Assembly (NCBI RefSeq): GCF_014651375.1 | Contig: NZ_BMWT01000004.1 | Location: 248,001-312,000, forward strand | Reading direction: 5' to 3' | DNA length: 64,000 nt | Origin: Tateyamaria omphalii | GTDB taxonomy: Bacteria > Pseudomonadota > Alphaproteobacteria > Rhodobacterales > Rhodobacteraceae | Shown: one piece after another, positions 17,725 to 26,328 of the stretch | How positions within the stretch are numbered: the first letter of the stretch is position 1 | How the letters are laid out: every line of letters starts with the position of its first letter | Translations under genes and position numbers: made by a program | Notes under the pieces: generated by a model | Seen by the model: only the letters and a program-made list of their open reading frames with translations | Database searches by the model: none | Told to the model about the DNA's origin: nothing

Positions 17725-17991
17725 TCAGTTCACACCTGCGTAGAAAAGAATTGCAAAGCTCGCCACCAGCACGCTTAGCAAAAACAAGACGAACAAACGG
17801 CACATCCGGCGCGCGGCAGTGACCGACGCAGAAATGCCGACGAATACGAGCAAAGAAACCAATGGCAGCACGATGGTCCAGTTGAGTGCGGGCCACAATA
17901 AAGCGTCCGAAGAACCAGATATCCAAAGTGCCGAAGGGAGCAGAAACAGGCCTGCGGCAATAGAGATTGTATCTTCGATTGCCTTTCCCAC
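17725..17991 (-). CDS. Small membrane protein of unknown function inside the ABC operon
   Basis: An 88-residue protein that I do not recognise. It has three hydrophobic stretches: residues about 8-24, 34-54 and 64-86, with a basic loop AARRM between the second and third, so it is probably an inner-membrane protein with three helices. It starts with GTG overlapping the upstream permease stop by one base (TAGTG) and ends one base before the next permease ATG. This makes it an integral member of the operon. An accessory subunit of the nucleoside transporter is a reasonable inference; no family supports it. Confidence 0.7.
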   Translation of the reverse strand: MGKAIEDTISIAAGLFLLPSALWISGSSDALLWPALNWTIVLPLVSLLVFVGISASVTAARRMCRLFVLFLLSVLVASFAILFYAGVN

Positions 17992-19073
17992 TATGCCACC
18001 TCCGCCGCACCAAACCGCACGCGGTAGTTCGTGAGCAGGTCCAAAGCCAACAGGAAAAACAACAGCATCCCCTGGAACACCTGAATGGCCGCTGCAGGCA
18101 AGCCCAGCTGCGACTGCGCAATGTCGCCGCCGATATAGGTCAGCGCCATCAGTAATCCTGCCGCCACGATCCCCAGCGGGTTCAACCGCCCAAGGAACGC
18201 CACGATGATCGCCGTAAATCCATAGCCGACATTGAAATCAATGCTGATCTGACCCGATGGTCCGGCGACTTCGAACATCCCGGCAAGCCCGGCCAGCAGG
18301 CCAGAAACACCCAGGCAAAACAGAACCAGCCGCCCCGGATTGACCCCGCCAAACTTGGCCGCCCGCGGTGCCTCTCCTGTCACCCGAATGGCAAATCCCA
18401 ACCGGTGCCGCGTCAGCAAAACATAGGCAAAGATCACCGCGATCAGCGCAGCAACCACGCCCCAATGCATCCCGGTCCCCGCAATGATCTCGGCATTATG
18501 TGCCGATGGATACTGCTGCAAGTTCCGAGACCCCGGAAAGCCAAACCCCTCGGGGTTCTTCAACAATCCCAAGGACATAGAGGCCAAGAGCTGCTCAGCC
18601 ACATAGACCAGCATCAGCGACACCAAAATCTCGTTGGTGCCAAACTTTACCTTCAAAACAGCAGGGATCATCGCCCAGGCCCAACCGCCCAAGGCCCCGG
18701 CCAGCACCATCAGGGGAAAGATCAGCACACTTTCAGCAGGATAAAACGCCAACCCGGCCCCAGCCCCGCAAATGGCCCCGACAATGTATTGCCCCTCGGC
18801 CCCGATGTTCCAGATGCCCGCCCGGAACCCCAGCGCCAGCCCAATCGCAATCAGCACCAGTGGTGCGCCCTTGATCAGCAACTGCGGCCGGTAAAAGAAC
18901 GCAAACTCGCCAAAGATCGGCTCCCAGAAAATCGTCGCAATGGCCTGCAAGGGGGCCTTGCCCAAGGCGGCAAACAGCACCCCGCCAAAAATCATGGTCA
19001 GCACCACGGCCAGCACAGGCGTGGCATAGGCCATCACAGCGGATGGCTGCGGACGTGCCTCGATCCGGATCAT
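17991..19073 (-). CDS. ABC transporter permease (BMP/nucleoside system), first permease
   Basis: A 360-residue inner-membrane permease of the BPD_transp_2/YufP type. The motif FRAGIWNIGAEGQYIVGAI is the family hallmark, followed by GTNEILVSLMLVYVAEQLL and GYGFTAIIVAFLGRLNPLG. I chose the ATG at 19073 because GGGGA lies about eight bases upstream and the protein then begins like its relatives. A GTG at 19130 overlapping the ATPase stop (GTGA) would add 19 residues. It works with the second permease to form the transmembrane channel. Confidence 0.9.
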   Translation of the reverse strand: MIRIEARPQPSAVMAYATPVLAVVLTMIFGGVLFAALGKAPLQAIATIFWEPIFGEFAFFYRPQLLIKGAPLVLIAIGLALGFRAGIWNIGAEGQYIVGAICGAGAGLAFYPAESVLIFPLMVLAGALGGWAWAMIPAVLKVKFGTNEILVSLMLVYVAEQLLASMSLGLLKNPEGFGFPGSRNLQQYPSAHNAEIIAGTGMHWGVVAALIAVIFAYVLLTRHRLGFAIRVTGEAPRAAKFGGVNPGRLVLFCLGVSGLLAGLAGMFEVAGPSGQISIDFNVGYGFTAIIVAFLGRLNPLGIVAAGLLMALTYIGGDIAQSQLGLPAAAIQVFQGMLLFFLLALDLLTNYRVRFGAAEVA

Positions 19074-19126
19074 GTGTTTATCCCCAGCTTCACCTTGCCC
19101 AATAAACTCCCCCCGGAAGGCCGATC

Positions 19127-20641
19127 TCACACATGCGCAACCTCCATCGCGTGGGCACCACCCAGCATCAAGCCGATCTGCTCAACATCCAGTCCAGAGG
19201 TGGCACGCGGTTCGCTCAAACGCCCCTCGTTCAAGGCCGCAAACCGGTCGGAAATCTCCATCAACTCATCCAGGTCCTGCGAAATCGCGACAACAGCCGA
19301 CCCGTCTGCGGCCAAATCCAGCAACGCCTGTCGGATCGCAGCGGCGGCAGCGGCATCCACGCCCCATGTCGGCTGGTTCACCACCAACACCTCGGGGCGC
19401 TGCAACACCTCGCGACCAATCACGAATTTCTGCAGGTTCCCACCCGACAATGACCGCGCCGCATTCTCCGGTCCCGGTGTGCGGACGTCGAAACCTGAAA
19501 TGATGCGCTCAGCAAAGTCACGCGTTTTGGCCCAGTTCAGCATCCCGCGCCGCACCAGCCCTTCGCGCGCGGCCCCGGTGAGCATCGCGTTCTCGGTCAG
19601 GGACATGTTGGGGGCCGCCGCATGGCCCAGCCGTTCCTCGGGTGCCGCAAGCACGCCAAGGCCGCGCCGGGCCTCCGGTCCGTTCTTCGCCAGATCGCGG
19701 CCCTTGAACTGCACCATCCCGACACCACAGGGCAATTCCCCCGACAGAACAGCCAGCAATTCGTCCTGACCGTTGCCCGCGACGCCACCAATGCCCAGTA
19801 CCTCACCCGCGCGCACGTCAAAGGAAATGTCGCGCAACGACATACCAAAGGCAGAGGGCGACGCAGCCGACAGACCCGTCACCGACAACAACACCTCGCC
19901 TGCGTCATGCGCAGCGGCTTTGGGCGTCGCCAGTGTGCTGCCCACCATCATCTCGGCCATCTCGCGGGCCGAGGTGTCGCGCGGCACGCAGGTTCCTACC
20001 ACCTTGCCGCCGCGCAGGATCGTGGCGGCGTCACACAGGGCGCGGATTTCCTCCAGCTTGTGCGAGATATACAGGATCGCCGTGCCCTCGACGCTCAGCT
20101 TGCGCAGGGTTTCAAACAGGATGTCGACCTCCTGCGGGGTCAGGACGGATGTGGGTTCGTCCATGATCAACAGCTTGGGGTCCTGCAAAAGACAACGAAT
20201 GATCTCGACCCGCTGCCGTTCGCCTGCCGAAAGATCACCCACCACTTTGTCCGGTGACAATGGCAAGCCATAGGTCTCGGACACCTCGCGGATACGGGCG
20301 GCGAGCGTTCTCATCGGTGGCGGTGTCTCCATGCCAAGGGCGATATTCTCGGCCACGCTCAACGCATCGAACAGCGAAAAATGCTGGAACACCATGCCCA
20401 CGCCTGCGGCCCGTGCAGCCCGCGGATCAGCGGGGGCAAAGTCGCCCCCATTCATCTGCATCTGCCCCGCATCGGGCTTGACCAGCCCATAGATCATCTT
20501 GACCAGCGTCGACTTGCCCGCCCCGTTCTCCCCCAGCAAAGCGTGGATTTCTCCGGGTGCGATGGACAGCGACACGTCATTATTTGCCACCACGCCGGGA
20601 TAGGCCTTGGTCAAGCCGTTCAGGGACAAAAGGGGTGTCAC
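19127..20641 (-). CDS. ABC transporter ATP-binding protein (BMP/nucleoside system), duplicated
   Basis: A 504-residue ATPase with two fused nucleotide-binding domains, as in RbsA/YufO-type importers. The first has Walker A GENGAGKSTLVKM, signature LSAGERQRVEI and Walker B LLIMDEPTSVL. The second has the degenerate GVAGNGQDEL loop, the signature SLSGGNLQK and a VVNQPTWGVD segment in place of a normal Walker B, the usual asymmetry of this group. The GTG start overlaps the xdhC stop by four bases. It powers nucleoside uptake with the adjacent permeases. Confidence 0.92.
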   Translation of the reverse strand: MTPLLSLNGLTKAYPGVVANNDVSLSIAPGEIHALLGENGAGKSTLVKMIYGLVKPDAGQMQMNGGDFAPADPRAARAAGVGMVFQHFSLFDALSVAENIALGMETPPPMRTLAARIREVSETYGLPLSPDKVVGDLSAGERQRVEIIRCLLQDPKLLIMDEPTSVLTPQEVDILFETLRKLSVEGTAILYISHKLEEIRALCDAATILRGGKVVGTCVPRDTSAREMAEMMVGSTLATPKAAAHDAGEVLLSVTGLSAASPSAFGMSLRDISFDVRAGEVLGIGGVAGNGQDELLAVLSGELPCGVGMVQFKGRDLAKNGPEARRGLGVLAAPEERLGHAAAPNMSLTENAMLTGAAREGLVRRGMLNWAKTRDFAERIISGFDVRTPGPENAARSLSGGNLQKFVIGREVLQRPEVLVVNQPTWGVDAAAAAAIRQALLDLAADGSAVVAISQDLDELMEISDRFAALNEGRLSEPRATSGLDVEQIGLMLGGAHAMEVAHV

Positions 20642-21561
20642 GCACGCGTCTCCAGTCGTTGCGGTATGGTTTGCGTGGACTGTGCTAGCCGATAGGCGAC
20701 CCCCACCGCAATCAAATGCGGGTCTTTCCCCAAAGAAGGATTACCAATCGGGCAGGTGATGCGCGCAATTTCATCCGTGCTGTGGCCCAAAACGGCCAGC
20801 CTTTTGCGGAAGCGCGCCCACTTGGTCGCCGACCCGATCAGCCCGCAAGAGGAAAAGCCGCGTTTCAGCATCGCGTGGCACAGGCCCAGATCAATGTCAT
20901 GCGCATAGGTCAGGATCAGGTGATGCGCGCTGCGGGGCGCATGGGCGGCAAGGGCGGGAAGATCCGTGGCAGGCACGGTTGTAACGCCATCGGGCACGGT
21001 CTTGGGAAACCGCTCGGCCCCGGTGTCGGCCCATGTCAGTGAGTAGCCCGGCATATGTTGCAGGATATCGACCAGCGCGCGGCCCACATGGCCCGCGCCC
21101 CAGATCCAGATGTCCTGATCCGGCGTGCGCACCGGCTCGATCATCCATCCGTCCTTCAATTGCGCAGCGGGCAACTGCCCTTGGTTCCGCGCGGCCTTCA
21201 AGATGCGCTTGACCGACAGTGGCATAGGCTCGGACCCACGTGCCACCACGTCTTCGGGCAGGACACGCGCACGTTCCAAGTCATAGACTTCGCTCAGCAC
21301 CTCGACTGCCCCACCGCAGCACTGGCCCAGATCGGGCCCCAAAGCATGGCGACTGCGTGTATCCTTGGTCAGTGTGCGAGCGGCAGTGGCCAGCTCAAAC
21401 TCAAGAACCCCGCCGCCAATCGTGCCGGATTGTCTGGTCTCCCAGACCAGCATGGCCGCGCCGACCTCGCGGGGGGCCGACCCTTGCACAGACGCAACAA
21501 CAACCCGCACAACCCGGCCATGCGCCTCGCAGGCCGCGATCAACCCGGCCCGGTCAAACAT
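20638..21561 (-). CDS. xdhC: XdhC, xanthine dehydrogenase accessory/insertion factor
   Basis: A 307-residue XdhC/CoxI-family protein. It has an N-terminal CoxI-type domain (VASVQGSAPREVGAAMLV, GTIGGGVLEFELA, LGQCCGG) and a C-terminal Rossmann domain (IWGAGHVGRALVDIL, then LITYAHDIDLGLC-like and FSSCGLIGSATKWARF). In Rhodobacter capsulatus XdhC binds the molybdenum cofactor and hands the sulfurated form to XDH. The ATG at 21561 lies inside the end of xdhB; a GTG six bases earlier is an alternative start. It is the third gene of the operon. Confidence 0.92.
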   Translation of the reverse strand: MFDRAGLIAACEAHGRVVRVVVASVQGSAPREVGAAMLVWETRQSGTIGGGVLEFELATAARTLTKDTRSRHALGPDLGQCCGGAVEVLSEVYDLERARVLPEDVVARGSEPMPLSVKRILKAARNQGQLPAAQLKDGWMIEPVRTPDQDIWIWGAGHVGRALVDILQHMPGYSLTWADTGAERFPKTVPDGVTTVPATDLPALAAHAPRSAHHLILTYAHDIDLGLCHAMLKRGFSSCGLIGSATKWARFRKRLAVLGHSTDEIARITCPIGNPSLGKDPHLIAVGVAYRLAQSTQTIPQRLETRA

Positions 21562-23908
21562 CGCCACGCGCCGTCTGCACGGCTTTCAAAACCGTTTCCG
21601 CCGTGGCCGGGGCCTGCAAGTCCGGGTAGTTTGGACCACAAGCTGCCGCCGCATCGCTCAGCGCCAGAAAGGCCGAGATGCCCAGCATCAGGGGCGGTTC
21701 CCCCACCGCTTTGGACTTGTAGATCGTGTCGGCCCGGTTCTCCCCCTCCCAAAGCGCCACATTGAACACATCAGGCCGGTCCGAGCAGGCCGGAATCTTG
21801 TAGGTTGACGGCGCATGGGTGCGCAGACGCCCCTGATCATCCCAGACCAACTCCTCGGTCGTCAGCCAGCCCGCACCCTGCACGTAGCCTCCCTCGACCT
21901 GCCCGATATCCAAGGCGGGGTTCAGGGATGCGCCCGCATCATGCAGGATGTCAGCCCGCAGAATGCGGTTCTCCCCTGTCAGCGTGTCGATCACCACCTC
22001 GGTCACCGCTGCGCCGTAGGCAAAGTAGAAGAACGGGCGGCCATGCCCCTTGATCCGATCCCACTTGATCTCGGGCGTCTTGTAGTACCCGGTGGAGGAC
22101 AGGCTGATGCGCGCTTCGTAGGTCAGCGCCGCCACCTCGGCAAAGCTGTAATCATCCGACCCGGCCCGCACCCGGCCATCCTCGAAAACCACCTCGTCCG
22201 GGCGACACTGATGCAATTGCGCCAGATGCTCCGCCATCCGATCTCGAATGGTGTCGCACGCCGCCTTGACCGCCATGCCGTTCAGATCACTGCCCGAAGA
22301 CGCAGCAGTGGCGGATGTATTCGGCACCTTGGCCGTGTCCGTCGCCGTGATCTTGACCACGTCCAAAGGCACACCAAAACGGCTCGCGGCCACTTGGGCC
22401 ACCTTCTGAAACAGGCCCTGGCCCATCTCGGTCCCACCATGGTTCAGATGAATGGACCCATCGGCATAGACATGCACCAAAGCTCCTGCCTGGTTCAAAT
22501 GGGTGAGGGTGAAGCTGATCCCGAACTTCACGGGCGTCAGCGCAATCCCCTTCTTCAGCACCGGATTGGCCGCATTCCACTGCTCCACCGCCGCACGCCG
22601 CACATCATAATCCGACGTCTCGCGCAATTGCGCCACCAACGCATCGCCAATGAAGTCGTCAACCTCCTGCCCATAGGGCGTCGTCTGTTTTTTCTGACCA
22701 GAAATACCGCCGCCGGGCTCCGCCCGTTCATCGCTGAAATCCTCCCCCGGAGGATTTCCGGGACACAATGAACCATAAAAGTTGGCCACCCGCACCGCCA
22801 GCGGATCAAGCCCCAGATGACCCGCCACATGATCCACAATCCGCTCCATCCCTAGCATCCCCTGCGGCCCGCCAAAGCCGCGAAAGGCCGTGGCGCTCTG
22901 GGTGTTGGTGCGCAACCGATGGCTCTCGATCCGCACATGCGGCAACCAATAGGCATTGTCGGCATGCAGCATCGCCCGGTCGGCCACGGGCAGGGACAGG
23001 TCCATGGCCCAACCGCAGCGCACGTATTGGCGCACATCAAGGGCGTTGATCCGGCCCGCATCATCAAATCCGACATCATAAATGATACGGAAATCATGGC
23101 GCTTGCCGGTGATCATCATGTCGTCATCGCGGTCATAGCGCATCTTGCAGGGGCTGCCGGTGGCGCGGGAGGCGATGGCACAGGCCACGGCCAGCGCATT
23201 GCCCTGGCTCTCCTTGCCACCAAACCCGCCGCCCATACGGCGCGTTTCCACCCGAACGGCATGCATGGGCCGCCCAATGACATCGGCCACCTTGTGCTGG
23301 ATCTCGGTCGGGTGCTGGGTCGAGGAAATGACATGCATGTCCCCATCCTCACCCGGCAGGGCGAGTGCCGCTTGCCCTTCGAGGTAGAAGTGCTCCTGCC
23401 CGCCAATCTCGAATGACCCCGTAAGGCGGTGCTGTGCCCCGCCCAACTCGGTTGTCGCATCGCCTCTCGCATAGATGCGCGGGCCATCCTCGAACCGGGT
23501 GTCCGCGGCAAGGGCCTCGTCAATGGTCAGAACCGGCGTGGCCTCGTCAATCTCGACCTTGCCCAGACGTGCCGCGTGACGGGCTGCCAGATGCGAGCGG
23601 GCCACCACCAGAAACAGCGGCTGCCCGAGATAGTGCACAGTGCCATCCGACAACAAGGGTTCATCATGGGCCGAGGGGGACACGTCATTGGCAAAAGGCA
23701 GGTCATCCGCCACGAGGACGGCAACCACATCCGGTGCGGCCTTAACGGCCTTCAGGTCCATCGTTGTGATCCGGCCATGGGCAACGTCACTTACGCCAAA
23801 GGCCAGGTGCAATGTCCCCGCAGGCGTTGGCGTGTCATCCACATATCGGGCAGCGCCGGTCACATGCAGATGGGCGGCATCATGGGGCAGAGGCTTCGCG
23901 ACGGTCAT
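21554..23908 (-). CDS. xdhB: Xanthine dehydrogenase molybdopterin subunit
   Basis: A 784-residue large subunit of the xanthine oxidase family. Active-site landmarks are in place: RMGGGFGGKE (the Glu equivalent to R. capsulatus Glu232), AFRGFGGPQG (the Arg equivalent to Arg310), EMGQGLFQKV, and the base Glu in AVGEPPLMLG. It hydroxylates hypoxanthine and xanthine to urate in the cytosol with XdhA. The ATG overlaps the xdhA stop by four bases (ATGA). Residues about 380-407 are an insertion after NFYG that carries a hairpin repeat (see repeat entry); relatives usually go almost straight from NFYG to TPYG. Confidence 0.92.
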   Translation of the reverse strand: MTVAKPLPHDAAHLHVTGAARYVDDTPTPAGTLHLAFGVSDVAHGRITTMDLKAVKAAPDVVAVLVADDLPFANDVSPSAHDEPLLSDGTVHYLGQPLFLVVARSHLAARHAARLGKVEIDEATPVLTIDEALAADTRFEDGPRIYARGDATTELGGAQHRLTGSFEIGGQEHFYLEGQAALALPGEDGDMHVISSTQHPTEIQHKVADVIGRPMHAVRVETRRMGGGFGGKESQGNALAVACAIASRATGSPCKMRYDRDDDMMITGKRHDFRIIYDVGFDDAGRINALDVRQYVRCGWAMDLSLPVADRAMLHADNAYWLPHVRIESHRLRTNTQSATAFRGFGGPQGMLGMERIVDHVAGHLGLDPLAVRVANFYGSLCPGNPPGEDFSDERAEPGGGISGQKKQTTPYGQEVDDFIGDALVAQLRETSDYDVRRAAVEQWNAANPVLKKGIALTPVKFGISFTLTHLNQAGALVHVYADGSIHLNHGGTEMGQGLFQKVAQVAASRFGVPLDVVKITATDTAKVPNTSATAASSGSDLNGMAVKAACDTIRDRMAEHLAQLHQCRPDEVVFEDGRVRAGSDDYSFAEVAALTYEARISLSSTGYYKTPEIKWDRIKGHGRPFFYFAYGAAVTEVVIDTLTGENRILRADILHDAGASLNPALDIGQVEGGYVQGAGWLTTEELVWDDQGRLRTHAPSTYKIPACSDRPDVFNVALWEGENRADTIYKSKAVGEPPLMLGISAFLALSDAAAACGPNYPDLQAPATAETVLKAVQTARGDV
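22708..22765 (-). repeat. Hairpin repeat inserted in frame in xdhB
   Basis: Within the coding sequence lies a perfect inverted repeat, GAAATCCTCC-N3-GGAGGATTTC (22736-22758), and beside it a GGGC-TCC-GCCC hairpin (around 22714-22724). On the minus strand it reads as C/G hairpin, GGGGAGGATTTC, then GATGAA, like the intergenic repeats of this window. It supplies about 20 extra codons with no stop and keeps the frame. Confidence 0.6.
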
Positions 23909-25290
23909 AACGTCACCTCCAGCACATTGGTGGCTTGCCCCTGATCCTCCAACCAAGCGCGCAGCAGCATGTTCTGTGCCGTCTGCATCCGGTATTCGGC
24001 CGAGGCGCGCATGTCGCTGAGTGGTCGGAAGTCGCGGGTCATGGCCTGCATGGCGCGGGCCACGACCGCATCGGTCCACGGCTGTCCACGTAGTGCGGTC
24101 TCGGCATGTGCGGCCCGCTTGGGCGTGCCCGCCATGCCGCCAAAGGCAAGGCGCACTTCGGCAACAACATCATCCACAACTTCGATCCAGAAACATCCGC
24201 ACACGGCCGAAATATCCTGATCGAAGCGTTTCGACAGCTTGTAACAGCGCAGGGCGTCGTTCTGTCTGGGGATCGTGATCGCCTCGGCAAACTCGTTCTC
24301 GGCCCGGTCTTGTTTGCCGTAGTCGATAAAAAACTCCTCGATGGGCAGTGCCCGAACGCCGTTCACTGATCGCAAGTGCAGAGTTGCACCCAAGGCAATC
24401 AGCGCGGGCGACCCATCCCCGATGGGTGAGCCATTGGCGACATTGCCGCCGATGGTCGCCGCATTGCGCACCTGGACAGAGCCATAGCGGCGGATCAATT
24501 CGGCAAAGGCCGGGTGGTGCGGGGCAATAGCCTCGTGCAGCTCGGTCAGGGTTGTGGCCGCGCCGATGTGGATATCGTCGTCGCTGATGGTCACGCCCGA
24601 CAGCTCTGGGATGCGGTTGAGGAAGGCAACCGGCCCAAGGTCCCTGAACTGCTTGGTCACCCACAGGCCCACATCGGTGGCTCCGGCCACGAGTGTGCCG
24701 CCGGGGTTTTGATCCATCCACGTGGCGAGGGCGTTCAGCGTCGTTGGGGGCTCTGCCCCCGGCTCCGTTGGAGCCTCCCCCGAGGTATTTTGAGCCAGAA
24801 GAAGAGGGGTGTCTTTCACATGATCCGGGACCGGCGCTGTTTCAGCAGCTTTGGCTGCGCGGATGATGGGCGCATAGCCGGTGCAACGGCAGAGGTTGCC
24901 TGCAAGCGCCGTGTCGTGGTCCGTTTCTCCGTTCAGGTGTGCGGTGGCCATCGTTGTAATGAAACCCGGCGTGCAGAAGCCGCATTGTGACCCGTGGTAC
25001 TCGACCATCGCCTGCTGGACGGGGTGAAGCGTGCCGTCCGGTGCCGCGATCCCTTCAACCGTCCGCACCGCTTTGCCCTCAAGCTGTGGCATGAACAGGA
25101 TGCAAGCGTTCAGGGCCCGCGCCCCATCCGCATCCGTGACCATCACCGAACAGGCCCCGCAGTCGCCTTCGTTGCAGCCTTCCTTGGTGCCTGTCAGTCC
25201 GGGGTGGTCCCGTAGCCAGTCCAGCAGCGTTGTCGTGGGTGTCGTGTCGGCCGTGATCTCGCTTCCATTCAGAAGAAAGGTCGTACGCAT
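23905..25290 (-). CDS. xdhA: Xanthine dehydrogenase small subunit (2Fe-2S and FAD domains)
   Basis: A 461-residue subunit. The N-terminal plant-ferredoxin-like domain has CNEGDCGAC. The second [2Fe-2S] domain has QCGFCTPGF and LCRCTGY. A CO-dehydrogenase-type FAD domain follows (GSVQVRNAATIGGNVANGSPIGD). Electrons from the Mo site in XdhB pass through these clusters to FAD and NAD. The ATG at 25290 is chosen because it matches the family start (MRTTFLLNG); the frame is open a little further. The linker between the iron-sulfur and FAD domains, residues about 163-183, is encoded by a hairpin repeat. It is the first gene of the eight-gene purine operon. Confidence 0.92.
   Translation of the reverse strand: MRTTFLLNGSEITADTTPTTTLLDWLRDHPGLTGTKEGCNEGDCGACSVMVTDADGARALNACILFMPQLEGKAVRTVEGIAAPDGTLHPVQQAMVEYHGSQCGFCTPGFITTMATAHLNGETDHDTALAGNLCRCTGYAPIIRAAKAAETAPVPDHVKDTPLLLAQNTSGEAPTEPGAEPPTTLNALATWMDQNPGGTLVAGATDVGLWVTKQFRDLGPVAFLNRIPELSGVTISDDDIHIGAATTLTELHEAIAPHHPAFAELIRRYGSVQVRNAATIGGNVANGSPIGDGSPALIALGATLHLRSVNGVRALPIEEFFIDYGKQDRAENEFAEAITIPRQNDALRCYKLSKRFDQDISAVCGCFWIEVVDDVVAEVRLAFGGMAGTPKRAAHAETALRGQPWTDAVVARAMQAMTRDFRPLSDMRASAEYRMQTAQNMLLRAWLEDQGQATNVLEVTL
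24744..24804 (+). repeat. Hairpin repeat inserted in frame in xdhA
   Basis: Two adjoining perfect hairpins, GGGGGC-TCT-GCCCCC (24746-24760) and GGCTCC-GTT-GGAGCC (24761-24775), are followed by TCCCCCGAGGTATTTTGAG and CCAGAAGAAG. The order C-run, T-rich tract, GA-rich end matches the intergenic unit at 2802-2847. It encodes the interdomain linker of XdhA on the opposite strand. Confidence 0.65.
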
Positions 25291-25421
25291 ATTGTCTTGT
25301 GCCTGCCGCGTTACCAACGCCCGTGTTTTGGCCTTTGGTCGATGCGGCGTAGACCAGAAGGCGGGCTGTCGGACGTCAGGTTAGGGCAGGCGGGCAGGGC
25401 TTGGCAAGCTGTGCGCCCGTT

Positions 25422-25880
25422 TCAGGCCGCCATCTTCGCCGCCAGTGCCTCGAGATTGGCCAGCCCGGCTTCCCAGCCTGCCTTGAACTCACCATCCGCA
25501 TCTTGTCCGGCAAAGGAGGACACGGCGACAGAGACATGCAAACGGGTGCCATCGCCCTCTGCCGAGATCCGGTAGGTGACAAGCGTGGTCGCAATGGCGG
25601 CACCTCCCATGTTCACTGTCTCTGTAAAAGCGGCATCGTGCGGTCCTTCGATCCTGTACCAGCGGGTGTCGACCGTGAATTCCGGAGTGTCGGCGGGGCC
25701 AGCATGGTGCGTTTCAAGCCCACCAACCCGGAAGTCCGACGTTTGCAAGTTCATGACCATCCCCTCACCCGGTGCGTTCCATGTGCCGCGCATCTCGGCA
25801 TCTGTCAGGACATGCCACAGGCGGTCCGGTGTCAGGGGAAATGTGCGGGTCAGTTCAAAATGTCCGGTGTCGGTGGTCAT
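25422..25880 (-). CDS. SRPBCC/AHSA1-family protein
   Basis: A 152-residue START-like (AHSA1, activator of Hsp90 homologue) protein. The typical opening FELTRTFPLTPDRLWHVLTDAEMRGTW is present, then VGGLETHH and a C-terminal helix with GWEAGLANLEAL. The fold binds small hydrophobic ligands; no enzyme activity is established for this subgroup. The ATG at 25880 overlaps the stop of the ArsR-type regulator by four bases. The 131 bp between this gene and the xdhA start hold nothing I can name. Confidence 0.85.
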   Translation of the reverse strand: MTTDTGHFELTRTFPLTPDRLWHVLTDAEMRGTWNAPGEGMVMNLQTSDFRVGGLETHHAGPADTPEFTVDTRWYRIEGPHDAAFTETVNMGGAAIATTLVTYRISAEGDGTRLHVSVAVSSFAGQDADGEFKAGWEAGLANLEALAAKMAA

Positions 25881-26206
25881 GTCCGGGTCCTTTCCAGTTG
25901 GTCTGCCAAGCGGGTAAGCCGGTCCATCCGGCCCTCCCACATCGTCTTGTGCGCCTCGAACCAGTCCGCCCCGGCGCGCAGGGCATCGGGCCGCATCTCG
26001 ACCGTGCGGACGCGCCCTTTTTTCGCACTTGTGACCAACCCACTGTCTTCCAGCACCTTGAGATGCCGCAGGAAGGTCGGCAGCGCCATATCGTGTCCGT
26101 CATGCAGGGCGCTGACCGCGGCGGGGCCGTGGATCAGCTGTTCCACCACCGCGCGGCGGGTCGGGTCGGCAAGCGCACTGAAGAAGCTGTCGAGTTGGTT
26201 AGTCAT
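25877..26206 (-). CDS. ArsR-family winged-helix transcriptional regulator
   Basis: A 109-residue regulator beginning FFSALADPTRRAVVEQL, the hallmark of the ArsR subgroup paired with SRPBCC proteins, followed by the recognition region LPTFLRHLKVLEDSGLV and a wing with KGRVRTVEM. No metal-binding cysteines are present, so metal sensing is unlikely. It is coupled to the SRPBCC gene through a 4-bp overlap and probably represses its own operon. The ATG at 26206 is chosen over longer readings that run into the dnaE promoter. Confidence 0.88.
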   Translation of the reverse strand: MTNQLDSFFSALADPTRRAVVEQLIHGPAAVSALHDGHDMALPTFLRHLKVLEDSGLVTSAKKGRVRTVEMRPDALRAGADWFEAHKTMWEGRMDRLTRLADQLERTRT

Positions 26207-26328
26207 GTGGCTAAGTATTTCTGCTAGGCGATTCGAGTCAAGACACTTAGCTGAATGGCTATCTATTGATCTGTGGATAACATCTTGTGGGGCTTTCCCA
26301 GCGGCGCGCCACGACATATCGTAGGTTC
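26207..26328. promoter_or_regulatory. Divergent arsR-dnaE control region with DnaA box and GANTC sites
   Basis: The 122 bp between the divergent genes contain GCTAAGT (26210-26216) and its inverse ACTTAGC (26245-26251), a possible ArsR operator. Two adjoining CcrM methylation sites, GATTC and GAGTC, lie at 26230-26239. A perfect DnaA box, TGTGGATAA, lies at 26272-26280, 48 bp before the dnaE ATG. Confidence 0.5.
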
